A stretch of DNA of 64,000 nucleotides from Paenibacillus beijingensis (GTDB lineage: Bacteria > Bacillota > Bacilli > Paenibacillales > Paenibacillaceae). Below the pieces are notes generated by a model that did no database searches, was not told the DNA's origin, and saw nothing but the letters and a program-made list of their open reading frames with translations. The position numbers and the translations under genes are program-made. How positions within the stretch are numbered: position 1 is the stretch's first letter; every line of letters begins with the position of its first letter. Below are positions 43,527-52,079 of the stretch, one piece after another. The stretch spans positions 3,561,501-3,625,500 of the forward strand of contig NZ_CP011058.1 of the NCBI RefSeq assembly GCF_000961095.1, read 5' to 3'.

Positions 43527-43634
43527 TGTATAGTTGCTTTAGTCATTAAAAGCATAAAAGCCACAAAGCACAAAAGCGAACAAGCGTTGAAGTGCTAAGT
43601 ATAATTAACTTAACTTTCAAGGAGAGTGCCATAG

Positions 43635-44696
43635 ATGATCGTCATTACGAAACCTAACATTACCGAGGAACGGATTCAGGAAATTGTAGCCCATATTGAG
43701 CGGGCAAACGTGCAGGCGCATGTATCGCGCGGCACAGACCGTACCGTTATCGGCATTATCGGCAAGGCGGAGCCGACGCTTGCCGAGCATTTGCGCCAAA
43801 TGAAAGGCGTCGACAACGTCGTGAAAATCTCCAAGTCCTACAAGCTTGCGAGCCGCGACTTTCATCCGGACGACACTGTAATTGAAATTAACGGAGTCAA
43901 AATCGGCGGCGAGCATATGGTCGTCATGGGCGGACCGTGCGCCGTTGAATCGCCGCAGCAGATCGACGAAATCGCGCGCCTCGTGAAGGCTGCCGGCGGA
44001 CAAGTACTGCGCGGCGGCGCATTCAAGCCGCGTACAGGCCCATACAGCTTCCAAGGCGTCGGCGTCGAAGGGCTGATTATGATGGCGGAGGCGGGGAAAA
44101 AGCACGGCCTGCTGACCATTACCGAAGTTATGACGCCCGAGTACGTCGACGTGTGCGCGGAATACGCCGATATTTTACAGGTCGGAACCCGCAATATGCA
44201 AAACTTCGATTTGCTGCGCAAGCTCGGCACGATCCGCAAGCCCGTTCTGCTCAAGCGCGGCTTCAGCGCTACCTATGACGAATTTTTGAACGCGGCGGAA
44301 TACATTTTGGCCGGCGGCAATCCGAACGTCATGCTGTGCGAGCGCGGCATCCGCACATTCGAGACGTACACGCGCAACACGCTTGATCTGTCGGCGATAC
44401 CGGTTCTCCAGCAGCTCAGCCATCTGCCGGTCATCTCCGATCCGAGCCACGGAACAGGCCGTCGCGAGCTGGTGGAGCCGATGGCCAAAGCATCGGTGGC
44501 CGCCGGCGCCAACGGTCTCATTATCGAGATGCATACCGATCCCGACAATTCGATGACCGGAGACGGGGTTCAGTCTCTGTTCCCCGATCAGTTCGCGGGC
44601 CTGCTTAAAGATTTGGAGAAGCTGGCAGCCCTCGTCGGCAAAAAGTTCGATACGGCCAAAGAATCGGCCGAAGCATTTGCCGTTTGGCAAAAATAA
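43635..44696 (+). CDS. aroF: 3-deoxy-7-phosphoheptulonate synthase (type I-beta, N-terminal regulatory domain)
   Basis: 353 residues. The N-terminal ~70 residues form a ferredoxin-like (ACT-type) domain, and the rest is a KDPG-aldolase-like barrel: GGPCAVES near residue 97, RGGAFKPRTGPYSFQG near 128, VLLKRGF near 205, DPSHGTGRRELVEPM near 275 and EMHTDPDNS near 300. It condenses phosphoenolpyruvate with erythrose 4-phosphate, the entry to aromatic amino-acid synthesis. The N-terminal domain gives Tyr/Phe feedback control in Thermotoga-type enzymes; Bacillus subtilis uses a chorismate-mutase domain instead. Monocistronic. Confidence 0.92.
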   Translation: MIVITKPNITEERIQEIVAHIERANVQAHVSRGTDRTVIGIIGKAEPTLAEHLRQMKGVDNVVKISKSYKLASRDFHPDDTVIEINGVKIGGEHMVVMGGPCAVESPQQIDEIARLVKAAGGQVLRGGAFKPRTGPYSFQGVGVEGLIMMAEAGKKHGLLTITEVMTPEYVDVCAEYADILQVGTRNMQNFDLLRKLGTIRKPVLLKRGFSATYDEFLNAAEYILAGGNPNVMLCERGIRTFETYTRNTLDLSAIPVLQQLSHLPVISDPSHGTGRRELVEPMAKASVAAGANGLIIEMHTDPDNSMTGDGVQSLFPDQFAGLLKDLEKLAALVGKKFDTAKESAEAFAVWQK

Positions 44697-44791
44697 AATC
44701 CCTCATTTCGAAGAACGAATAAAACTGAATAAATATGAACATTATAGAAATGTCATGCAGGAGCGTTCGTTTCTACCAATGTTCGGAATTC

Positions 44792-44833
44792 ATCCGCAAT
44801 TTCTCCTTTTACTTGAGAAGTTGCGGATTTTTT
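44792..44833 (+). terminator. Terminator of aroF region
   Basis: ATCCGCAATTTCTC pairs with GAGAAGTTGCGGAT, followed by T6. Confidence 0.8.
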
Positions 44834-44871
44834 CAGCGCTGGGCTCCAAAATGTGAAAATTGTATAAAACC

Positions 44872-44888
44872 TGTAAACATAGTTAACA
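44872..44888. promoter_or_regulatory. GlnR/TnrA box upstream of glnA
   Basis: TGTAAACATAGTTAACA is an exact fit to TGTNA-N7-TNACA, the box shared by GlnR and TnrA. It is centred about 72 bases upstream of the probable transcription start. Confidence 0.75.
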
Positions 44889-44916
44889 CTTGCACAAAAA
44901 ATATCTAACATAAGTA

Positions 44917-44945
44917 TTGACGGTGCAGGCGCTCCGATTTATAAT
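44917..44945 (+). promoter_or_regulatory. Sigma-A promoter of glnA
   Basis: TTGACG, 17 bases, TATAAT. A leader of about 70 bases follows, with TGGAGGAAA as ribosome site. Confidence 0.75.
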
Positions 44946-45023
44946 AGCCTCATAGTTTGCCGTAAAAGTTGAACAATATCAATTCCAGACAACGTAAATG
45001 TTCGGAAATGGAGGAAATTTCAG

Positions 45024-46448
45024 ATGTCAGTTCAAAGCGTATTGGACAAAATTAAAGAAAATAACATCCAGTTTGTCGATTTCCGTTTCGTCGATCTTTC
45101 CGGTCGTGCTCATCACATCACTCTCCCTGCAACAGAGGTGGATGGAGATACGTTCGTAAACGGCGTAGCGTTTGACGGTTCCTCGATCCCGGGCTTCCGC
45201 GGCATTGAAGAATCCGATATGGTAATGATGCCTGACACGGAGTCGGTATTTGTCGATCCTTTCACGGATCACCCGACATTGAACGTAATGTGTAACATCC
45301 ACACTCCTGACGGCGAACGCTATGAGCGCGATCCGCGCAGCATCGCTCAAAAAGCCGAAGAGTTTCTGCAACAATCCGGTGTCGGTACGGCTGCATTCTT
45401 CGCTCCGGAATCCGAATTCTTCGTTTTTGACGACGTTCGCTACGAAAGCTCCATGAACACTTCCTTCTACACGGTTGATTCCGAGGAAGCGGCGTGGAAC
45501 ACGAACCGCAAAGAAGAAGGCGGCAACCTTGGCTTCAAAGTAGGCGTAAAAGGCGGCTACGTCCCGGTTGCACCGATCGACTCGCAGCAAGACATCCGCA
45601 GCGAAATGGTCCGTCTGATGCAAGAAACGGGATTGCGCGTAGAGCGTCATCACCACGAAGTTGCAACGGCAGGCCAAGCGGAAATCAACTTCCGTTTCGA
45701 TACGCTGACCAAAACGGCTGATAACCTCCTGTTGTATAAATATATCGTTCATAACACAGCCCGCCAATATGGCAAAGTGGCTACGTTCATGCCTAAACCG
45801 CTGTTCGGCGATAACGGAAGCGGCATGCACGTTCACCAATCGATCTTCAACGGCGATTCCCCGCTGTTTTACGAGAAGGGCGCTTACGCGAACCTGAGCG
45901 AAACGGCTCTGAACTACATCGGCGGTATTCTGCACCACGCGCCGGCTCTGATCGCGCTGACGAATCCGTCCACGAACTCGTTCAAACGTCTTGTTCCGGG
46001 TTACGAAGCACCGGTTAACCTCGTGTTCTCGAAAGGTAACCGTTCTGCAGCTGTCCGTATTCCGGTTGCAGCTGTAACGCCGAAAGGCTGCCGCATCGAG
46101 TTCCGTACGCCGGACTCCACGGCTAACCCGTACCTCGCATTCGCAGCTATGCTGCTTGCAGGTCTGGACGGCATCAAGCGCAAGCTGGATCCTTCCGCTC
46201 TTGGCTACGGTCCGTTTGACAAAAACATCTACGAGCTGTCTGACGAAGAGAAGAAAGAAATCCGCAGCGTACCGGGTTCGCTCGACGAAGCTCTTGACGC
46301 TCTGGAAGCCGACTACGAGTTCCTCACTGAAGGCGGCGTATTCACGAAGGACTTCATTGAAAACTATGTAGCGTTCAAACGCCAAGAAGCAAAAGCAGTA
46401 TCCATCCGCGTTCATCCGCATGAATACGGTCTGTACTTCGACTGCTAA
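45024..46448 (+). CDS. glnA: Glutamine synthetase, type I with beta-subclass character
   Basis: 474 residues, about 30 longer than the 444-residue GSI-alpha of Bacillus. Core motifs are FDGSSIPGF near 50, the ligand loop ESEFFVFDDV near 129, GSGMHVHQSI near 265, the NPSTNSFKRLVPGYEAPV loop near 320 and the RIEFRTPDSTANPYLAF block near 350. Length, the ERDPRSIAQKAEEFL segment and a C-terminus with DKNIYELSDEEKKEI (Tyr403 at the place of the adenylylation Tyr) match the GSI-beta type. It makes glutamine from glutamate and ammonia. Codon use is more biased than in neighbours, as expected of a highly expressed gene. No glnR precedes it. Confidence 0.93.
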   Translation: MSVQSVLDKIKENNIQFVDFRFVDLSGRAHHITLPATEVDGDTFVNGVAFDGSSIPGFRGIEESDMVMMPDTESVFVDPFTDHPTLNVMCNIHTPDGERYERDPRSIAQKAEEFLQQSGVGTAAFFAPESEFFVFDDVRYESSMNTSFYTVDSEEAAWNTNRKEEGGNLGFKVGVKGGYVPVAPIDSQQDIRSEMVRLMQETGLRVERHHHEVATAGQAEINFRFDTLTKTADNLLLYKYIVHNTARQYGKVATFMPKPLFGDNGSGMHVHQSIFNGDSPLFYEKGAYANLSETALNYIGGILHHAPALIALTNPSTNSFKRLVPGYEAPVNLVFSKGNRSAAVRIPVAAVTPKGCRIEFRTPDSTANPYLAFAAMLLAGLDGIKRKLDPSALGYGPFDKNIYELSDEEKKEIRSVPGSLDEALDALEADYEFLTEGGVFTKDFIENYVAFKRQEAKAVSIRVHPHEYGLYFDC

Positions 46449-46462
46449 TCGCTTAACGGAAG

Positions 46463-46507
46463 CTGCACCTTCCAGCAGACTTATCTGCTTGAAGGTGCAG
46501 TTTTTTT
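46463..46507 (+). terminator. Terminator of glnA
   Basis: CTGCACCTTC and an inner AGCAGA pair with TCTGCT and GAAGGTGCAG; T7 run. Confidence 0.85.
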
Positions 46508-46562
46508 GTGCGTATGCCTTTCATAATTGACATCGTTTGTAAGGTTATGTGGCGGATTCGCG

Positions 46563-47132
46563 TTATTCGTGGCTTCCCTGGAAAGACGAGCGGTGAATGA
46601 TTTCGTACATCGGAACTTGGCCGAGACGGCTGCGGTACAAGACGGCTTCGCTAGCGGTCCAGATCAGCTGCGGATGTTCATTGGCGAGGGAAGAAGAATC
46701 GAACGGTGCGGTGCCTTCGTATTTGCGGGCGAGCGTAAGATGAGGGCGATACGGACGCCGTTCGGCTTCATAGCCGATATGGAGCAGCAGCGTGCCGCCC
46801 AGACGCTCGTGCAGCGCACGCAGCTCGGGAGGCATTTCCGTTAGACCGAGCCACAGCACGGAAGGCTTCTTTGGCGGGCCGAACACGCCAAGCCCCGATA
46901 ATGTAATCCGGAACGGTTTCGCCCAGCGAGAAGCTTCGTCGAGCGCTTCACAGACGGCGGGAAGGTTGTTTTCCGGCGTTTCTCCGACAAAATGAAGCGT
47001 AAGATGCCAATCTTCGGGGTGGGCCCAGCGGGAGAAGCTCAGTTTGCGCCAACCGTGCAGCTGCGCGCCAAGCGCTTGCCGAATGTTATCGGAAACGGCG
47101 ATAGCGGTAAACAAACGAAAGCTATTGTTCAC
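46563..47132 (-). CDS. thpR: RNA 2',3'-cyclic phosphodiesterase (ThpR/LigT family)
   Basis: 189 residues in the 2H phosphoesterase fold: first HxTx motif in DWHLTLHFVG near residue 46, second in YRPHLTLARKY near 134. It opens 2',3'-cyclic phosphates at RNA ends. GTG 47132 is preferred because GGAGG lies 8 bases before it and family members begin with RLF-I right after the start; an upstream in-frame ATG (47147) overlaps that ribosome site. Divergent from serC. Confidence 0.85.
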   Translation of the reverse strand: MNNSFRLFTAIAVSDNIRQALGAQLHGWRKLSFSRWAHPEDWHLTLHFVGETPENNLPAVCEALDEASRWAKPFRITLSGLGVFGPPKKPSVLWLGLTEMPPELRALHERLGGTLLLHIGYEAERRPYRPHLTLARKYEGTAPFDSSSLANEHPQLIWTASEAVLYRSRLGQVPMYEIIHRSSFQGSHE

Positions 47133-47230
47133 AAAAGCGACCTCCATTTACATTCTTATGACTTGAAGCATCCCCTCAAAATTGCTATCATAACCATATT
47201 ATATTCGTAAAAAGGACAGGAGTGGAGACG

Positions 47231-48319
47231 GTGACTCACCGCGCATATAATTTCAATGCCGGCCCGGCTGCTTTACCGATTGAGGTGCTGCAGCAGGCCC
47301 AGGAACAATTTGTCGAATTCGGCGGTTCGGGTATGTCCATCATGGAAATGTCGCACCGCGGTGCGATTTACGAAGGGGTGCACAATGAAACCCAAGCGCT
47401 GATGCGGGAGCTGTTCGCAATTCCGGGCAACTACCAAATCCTGTTTTTGCAGGGGGGCGCAAGCACTCAATTCGCCATGATTCCGCTCAACCTGCTCAGC
47501 GCAGGCAAGACGGGAGCTTATGTCATGACCGGCAGCTGGGCGAAAAAAGCGCTGCAGGAAGCGAAGCTGGTCGGTGAAACGGCTGTGGCCGCCTCGTCCG
47601 AGAGCGTTGCCTATAACCGCATTCCGGATCTATCGGAAATTAGCGTGCCGGACAATGCAGCGTATTTGCACATTACATCCAACGAAACGATTGAAGGAAC
47701 GCAGTTTGCCGCATATCCCGATACGGGCAGCGTTCCGCTGATCGGCGATTTGTCCAGCGACATTATGTGCCGGACAGTCGATGTCAATCAATTCGGCATC
47801 ATTTATGCCGGCGCCCAGAAAAATTTGGGTCCGTCAGGGGTGACCATTGTTATTGCGCGTGAGGATCTGGTAGCCGAAAGCCCGAAATCGGTGCCTACGA
47901 TGCTGCGTTACGATACGCATGCGAAATCGAACTCGCTTTATAACACGCCTCCTTCGTTTTCCATTTACATGGTGAATCTGGTGCTGAAATGGATTGCTTC
48001 CAAAGGCGGAGTTGCGGCGCTGGAGCAGTATAACCGCGACAAAACGAAGCTGATTTACAATGCCATCGACGAAAGCGGCGGTTTCTATCGCGGTTTTGCG
48101 GATCCGGCCAGCCGTTCCCTGATGAATATTACGTTCCGCCTGCAATCCGAAGAACTGGAGAAACAGTTCGCGAAGGAATCCGAACAGCATGGATTTGTCG
48201 GTTTGAAAGGGCACCGGAGCGTCGGAGGCTTGAGGGCATCGACCTATAATGCCGTTCCGCTTGAAAGCTGTAAAGCATTGGCCGACTTTATGCAGGAGTT
48301 TCAGCGCAAAAACGGTTAA
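47231..48319 (+). CDS. serC: Phosphoserine aminotransferase
   Basis: 362 residues, class V PLP aminotransferase. AYNFNAGPAALPIEVLQQAQ at the start, GGASTQFAMIPLNLL near 76, HITSNETIEGTQF near 143, PLP lysine in YAGAQKNLGPSG near 196 and RSVGGLRASTYNA near the C-terminus. It makes 3-phosphoserine in serine synthesis. GTG 47231 follows AGGAG by 8 bases; a GTG nine bases earlier would overlap the site. serA is not in the window. Confidence 0.92.
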   Translation: MTHRAYNFNAGPAALPIEVLQQAQEQFVEFGGSGMSIMEMSHRGAIYEGVHNETQALMRELFAIPGNYQILFLQGGASTQFAMIPLNLLSAGKTGAYVMTGSWAKKALQEAKLVGETAVAASSESVAYNRIPDLSEISVPDNAAYLHITSNETIEGTQFAAYPDTGSVPLIGDLSSDIMCRTVDVNQFGIIYAGAQKNLGPSGVTIVIAREDLVAESPKSVPTMLRYDTHAKSNSLYNTPPSFSIYMVNLVLKWIASKGGVAALEQYNRDKTKLIYNAIDESGGFYRGFADPASRSLMNITFRLQSEELEKQFAKESEQHGFVGLKGHRSVGGLRASTYNAVPLESCKALADFMQEFQRKNG

Positions 48320-48370
48320 GCGTTTAATGGTTTAAAGATTAAGACGGCTACAGCCGTTACTGCTAGTCCG

Positions 48371-48418
48371 CATGAGAACGCCCTTTCCGGCAAAGCGGCC
48401 GGAAAGGGCGTTCTCATG
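48371..48418. terminator. Hairpin between serC and a convergent response-regulator gene
   Basis: A 20-base-pair stem (CATGAGAACGCCCTTTCCGG and its complement) around a small loop. No T-run, so its efficiency as a terminator is uncertain. Confidence 0.55.
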
Positions 48419-48421
48419 TCA

Positions 48422-49138
48422 TTACAGCGCCGAGTGAATGGCGGGTGCGATAAGCTTGTAGCCGACGCCGCGAACGGTTTGAATGTATTCGGGCATGCGC
48501 GGATTTCGTTCGATTTTGTCGCGTACATGACTGATGTGTACATCCACGATTCTCGTATCGCCGAGAAAGTGGTAGTCCCAAACGCCATGCAACAGCTGCT
48601 GGCGGGACAGAACGCGGTTCTGGTGACGGCACAGAAACAGCAGCAGTTCATATTCTTTCGGTGTCAGCTCGATCGGCTGCCCGTTTACCTTCACTTCCCG
48701 CTGTGACGGAAGCAGAGTCAGACGGCCGATTTCCAAGGCGGCATCCTCTTCGGGCGAAGCACCCGGAAGCTCCCGGGCACGGCGCAGAACGGCGCCGATC
48801 CGGGATATGAGCTCCTGCGGGCTGAACGGCTTGGTCATGTAATCGTCGGCCCCGTTATCCAGGCCGGCAATCCGGTCGGTTACTTCATGCATGGCGGTCA
48901 GCATGACAATCGGGACGGCGTTAGCCTGCTTGCGCAGCTCCCGGCACACTTGAATACCGTCCATTCCGGGCAGCATAAGGTCCAGTACGATTAAATCCGG
49001 CCGGAAGGACCGGAGCATTTGAAATACGGCTTCGCCGTCATGAACACAGCTGACTTCATATCCGGCAAGTTTGAGGTTGTACTCGATCAGCCTTGAGATG
49101 GAAGGCTCGTCATCAACGACAAGCACCTTTTTGCTCAT
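48422..49138 (-). CDS. Orphan OmpR/PhoP-type response regulator
   Basis: 238 residues. Receiver domain with VLVVDDEPSI, phospho-Asp in LIVLDLMLPGMDG and Lys in YMTKPFSPQEL, then a winged helix (IELTPKEYELLLFLCRHQNR, with YIQTVRGVGYKLI at the end). The sequence is PhoP/YycF-like. No histidine kinase lies next to it, so its partner is elsewhere. GGAGAG ribosome site. Confidence 0.88.
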   Translation of the reverse strand: MSKKVLVVDDEPSISRLIEYNLKLAGYEVSCVHDGEAVFQMLRSFRPDLIVLDLMLPGMDGIQVCRELRKQANAVPIVMLTAMHEVTDRIAGLDNGADDYMTKPFSPQELISRIGAVLRRARELPGASPEEDAALEIGRLTLLPSQREVKVNGQPIELTPKEYELLLFLCRHQNRVLSRQQLLHGVWDYHFLGDTRIVDVHISHVRDKIERNPRMPEYIQTVRGVGYKLIAPAIHSAL

Positions 49139-49279
49139 AGGACAACTCTCCTTATCTTCGGGTAGTATACAGCCATTATGGCACGGAAAGTTTAGGGCGG
49201 AATGAAGCGGATGTTAACGGGATGTAAAATGCAACAATAAATCGTGTATAATGGACAGGTTGAGAGGTGAGCGACGGGT

Positions 49280-49744
49280 ATGGCTTTTCATATTGTGCTG
49301 GTTGAACCTGAGATTCCGGCCAATACCGGCAATATTGCACGAACGTGCGCGGCTACTGGTGCGCATCTTCATTTGGTGCGGCCCCTCGGGTTTCGCACGG
49401 ATGACAAGACGCTGAAGAGAGCCGGACTTGACTATTGGTATGCCGTTCAGGTTCATTACTACGATTCGTTTCAGGAATTGGCGGACAAGCATCCGGAAGG
49501 ACGCTTTTTTTTCGCCAGTACGCGGGCAAGCAAGACGTATTGCGATATGAATTACCGGGACGGCGATTTTTTTGTGTTTGGGAAAGAAACGAAGGGACTT
49601 CCGCAGGAGCTGCTGGACCGGTATCCCGAAACGTGTATCCGCATGCCGATGACCGATAAGGTGCGGTCGCTCAACTTATCCAATTCCGCCGCCATTGTGT
49701 TGTATGAAGCTTTGAGGCAATCCGATTTTGCCGGCATGCAATAA
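49280..49744 (+). CDS. trmL: tRNA (cytidine/uridine-34-2'-O)-methyltransferase
   Basis: 154 residues, single SPOUT (trefoil-knot) domain. EPEIPANTGNIARTCAAT near residue 10, FFVFGKETKGLP near 98 and IRMPMTDKVRSLNLSNSAAI at the end are diagnostic of TrmL. It methylates the wobble ribose of leucine tRNAs using S-adenosylmethionine. GAGAGGTGAG ribosome site. Confidence 0.92.
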   Translation: MAFHIVLVEPEIPANTGNIARTCAATGAHLHLVRPLGFRTDDKTLKRAGLDYWYAVQVHYYDSFQELADKHPEGRFFFASTRASKTYCDMNYRDGDFFVFGKETKGLPQELLDRYPETCIRMPMTDKVRSLNLSNSAAIVLYEALRQSDFAGMQ

Positions 49745-49874
49745 GGGTGAATTCAGCGGGAAGAAATTTCTAAAAAGAAGTAAAAATGGGAAGGAAACAC
49801 AGCGGATCCATCGAATGTTATGGAGCAAAGGTTTCCTGGCAACGGACATGAAATGAGACAGAGGAGGAAATTCG

Positions 49875-50123
49875 ATGAAACCGGCAGGTGTTGTACGGAA
49901 GGTTGACCAGTTAGGCCGCATTGTGCTGCCGAAATCGCTGCGCAAAAGGTATCAGATGAATGAAGGGGATCCGGTTGAAATATTGGTGCAGGGCGATCAT
50001 ATTATACTGGAGCGTTATCGTCCAAGATGCGTATTTTGCAGCTCGATGGAAGAGGTTCACGAGTTTAAAGAGCGTTACGTATGTGCGGAATGTATGATCG
50101 ATATGGGTTATCTTCAGCGCTGA
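49875..50123 (+). CDS. AbrB-family regulator with a C-terminal CxxC-CxxC segment
   Basis: 82 residues. The swapped-hairpin AbrB DNA-binding domain fills ~1-50 (GVVRKVDQLGRIVLPKSLRK then VEILVQGDHIILERY). The C-terminus does not resemble Bacillus subtilis AbrB; instead it has CVFC and CAEC 20 residues apart, a layout suited to zinc binding. AbrB proteins repress transition-phase genes. GAGGAGGAAA is the ribosome site. Alone in its unit, with a terminator behind. Confidence 0.88.
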   Translation: MKPAGVVRKVDQLGRIVLPKSLRKRYQMNEGDPVEILVQGDHIILERYRPRCVFCSSMEEVHEFKERYVCAECMIDMGYLQR

Positions 50124-50146
50124 TGCAATCTGCATTGGACCCAAAG

Positions 50147-50198
50147 AAGAAGCTTCCGGATACCTGTTTAAACGCGGGATATTCCGAAAGCTTCTTTT
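50147..50198 (+). terminator. Terminator of the AbrB-like gene
   Basis: AAGAAGCTTCCGGA / TCCGAAAGCTTCTT with T5. The remaining ~50 bases to the small gene show nothing more. Confidence 0.75.
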
Positions 50199-50250
50199 TG
50201 TTTGCACTGCGGGGATCTTACCTGTCGGCTTGTGTCATCTCGGTTCGGAT

Positions 50251-50349
50251 TCACAGCCCTTTCGTCTTGTCGTCGTTGTACGAAGACGTTAAGATAGCGG
50301 TCAGAAACAACACCAAGACGACGAGGACAATGAGGAATTTAATCGTCAT
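50251..50349 (-). CDS. Small membrane peptide of 32 residues
   Basis: ATG with GGGAGGTG 8 bases upstream opens a 32-codon frame: MTIKFLIVLVVLVLFLTAIL forms one hydrophobic helix, and the tail TSSYNDDKTKGL is polar. The ribosome site, the codon content and the single-helix layout support a real small protein. No family is recognised. Possible roles such as a membrane-protein modulator are speculation. It stands alone, about 120 bases downstream of the yesN-type gene stop on the same strand's upstream side. Confidence 0.55.
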   Translation of the reverse strand: MTIKFLIVLVVLVLFLTAILTSSYNDDKTKGL

Positions 50350-50468
50350 CCGCGGCACCTCCCGATCATTTCCTTCATTATAACGAAAAGAATGGAAAAA
50401 GAAAACGGTTTCTTTGGACTGCCGCCTTGCAGCGCTGCAGATAGCACCGGGAGAAGGCGCGTTAAAGT

Positions 50469-52079
50469 CTACTGCTGCCGCCGGTACTGGTTTGGCGCAA
50501 AACCGGTCTGTTTTTTGAACACCTTGCTAAAATATTTCTCGTCCGAATAGCCGACCTGGGCCGCCACATCGGTCACTTTCAACTGCGGGTTACCGAGAAG
50601 TTTTTTCGCTTTGTCCACCCGCAGCTGCTCGACATGCTCCGAGAGCGTATGACCGGTTTCCTGCTTAAACCGCCGGGAAATATGCTCGCGGCTTACATAA
50701 AAACGGGCCGACAGCTGCTGCAAAGACAAATCCTCCTTCAGATGCTCCTCGATATATCTCGTCATCTCCGCAATCATGTTCCGCTGCTGGCGCGCGCGGC
50801 CGATTACGGATTCGATCAAGGCGGCAATCGTTTCTTTCCATGCGCTTTCGGTTTCATTCAACAGCAGCTTCCCGTTATCGTCGAAGTAGAAGGGAAGAGG
50901 CGGAGCCGGCTGATCCGCAAGCTCTCTGGCATCCTCTTCTTCAAGCGCCGCTTCAAACCAGCGTGTCCGAAGCAGGCCGAATTCCCGTTCCCAGAGCCTC
51001 AGCTGCGCCGGGGTCACCGCAGTCATCGTCTGAACGCGCCCAAACCAATTCTCGACGGCGGCGCGGGCGTCTGTCGCATTGCGCAGCTGAAGCGCCATCC
51101 GCACAGGAGCCTCGAGATCGGTCAGATGCCGAAATTGTGCGGAATCTTTCCTGGCGTTTGGGGCCGAGCGGACCCGCTCTTTCGGAGCCAATAAATTGCG
51201 CTGCAAGAGCGCTTCCCGGGCTGTTTCCACCGATTGCGCAAGACCGGCGGGAAACGGCGACCGGATTCCGATCCCGGCATGGACGAGAGCCTTCAGAGCG
51301 GTAAATACCGCTTCGGTCAGCTGCTGAACCCGGGGCAAGAGAAGGTCTAATCCATTCCAGAACAAAATGACGGCTTCATCGTCCGCCGCTGCCGGCCGGA
51401 AGGCATAGCCCGCTCTCCATTTGGTGCGGACAAGGTCGTTCAGTACATTAATGACGGCAAACAGCAGCAGCTCCTTATCGCCGCCGAATTTGCGGACTAT
51501 GGTGTTGTGGATGGGGAATAGGCTGATAATGACCGCTTGCCCTTCGCCGGACTGCGGAAAATCGGCGAATTCCTGCCGGATTTTTTGCGCCGTCCCGTCG
51601 GTGCCGCCGGTTTGAATCAGCTGGTCGAACAGATGATTCCAATAGACAGGCTTATACTGGTTCAGCGCAATCCCGCGCTCCACCTGGCTGCGCTTCTCGT
51701 TCTCCTCCTCGCGCAGCCCTGCCAATGCTTTGGCGACCGCTTCGCCAAGCTGATCCGGATCAATCGGTTTTAAAATATAGTCGAGTCCGCCGTATTTCAT
51801 CGCTTGCCGGACATAGTCGAAGTCGTTATAGCCGCTGATCGCAATGATGCGGGTACGAGGATAGCGGCTTCGCGTCCATTCCATAAACTGGATCCCGTTT
51901 GTGATCGGCATGTACATGTCGGTCAGCACAAGCTGAGGCTGATGCTGCTCCATCAGCAGCTTGGCCGCTTCTCCATTGTCGGCCTCCAAAATATCGTTTA
52001 CCCCGAGCTCCTGCCACGGAACGAGCAGTTTTACCGCTTCCCGGGCGTGCTGCTCATCGTCTACAATTAAAATTTTCAC
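50469..52079 (-). CDS. YesN-type response regulator (receiver plus AraC helix-turn-helix)
   Basis: 536 residues. The receiver domain spans 1-120 (ILIVDDEQHAREAVKLLV, phospho-Asp in LVLTDMYMPITNG, Lys in YILKPIDPDQL). The middle ~300 residues have no named domain. The C-terminal AraC pair of helix-turn-helices reads YIEEHLKEDLSLQQLSARFY, VSREHISRRFKQETG and VAAQVGYSDEKYFSKVFKKQ. It overlaps the kinase gene upstream by 4 bases and lies divergent to the sugar ABC transporter, the usual place for its target. Confidence 0.9.
   Translation of the reverse strand: MKILIVDDEQHAREAVKLLVPWQELGVNDILEADNGEAAKLLMEQHQPQLVLTDMYMPITNGIQFMEWTRSRYPRTRIIAISGYNDFDYVRQAMKYGGLDYILKPIDPDQLGEAVAKALAGLREEENEKRSQVERGIALNQYKPVYWNHLFDQLIQTGGTDGTAQKIRQEFADFPQSGEGQAVIISLFPIHNTIVRKFGGDKELLLFAVINVLNDLVRTKWRAGYAFRPAAADDEAVILFWNGLDLLLPRVQQLTEAVFTALKALVHAGIGIRSPFPAGLAQSVETAREALLQRNLLAPKERVRSAPNARKDSAQFRHLTDLEAPVRMALQLRNATDARAAVENWFGRVQTMTAVTPAQLRLWEREFGLLRTRWFEAALEEEDARELADQPAPPLPFYFDDNGKLLLNETESAWKETIAALIESVIGRARQQRNMIAEMTRYIEEHLKEDLSLQQLSARFYVSREHISRRFKQETGHTLSEHVEQLRVDKAKKLLGNPQLKVTDVAAQVGYSDEKYFSKVFKKQTGFAPNQYRRQQ

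Noticed and set aside
45027..46421. 464-codon minus-strand ORF opposite glnA
   Set aside because: Antisense to glnA; caused by its biased codon use.
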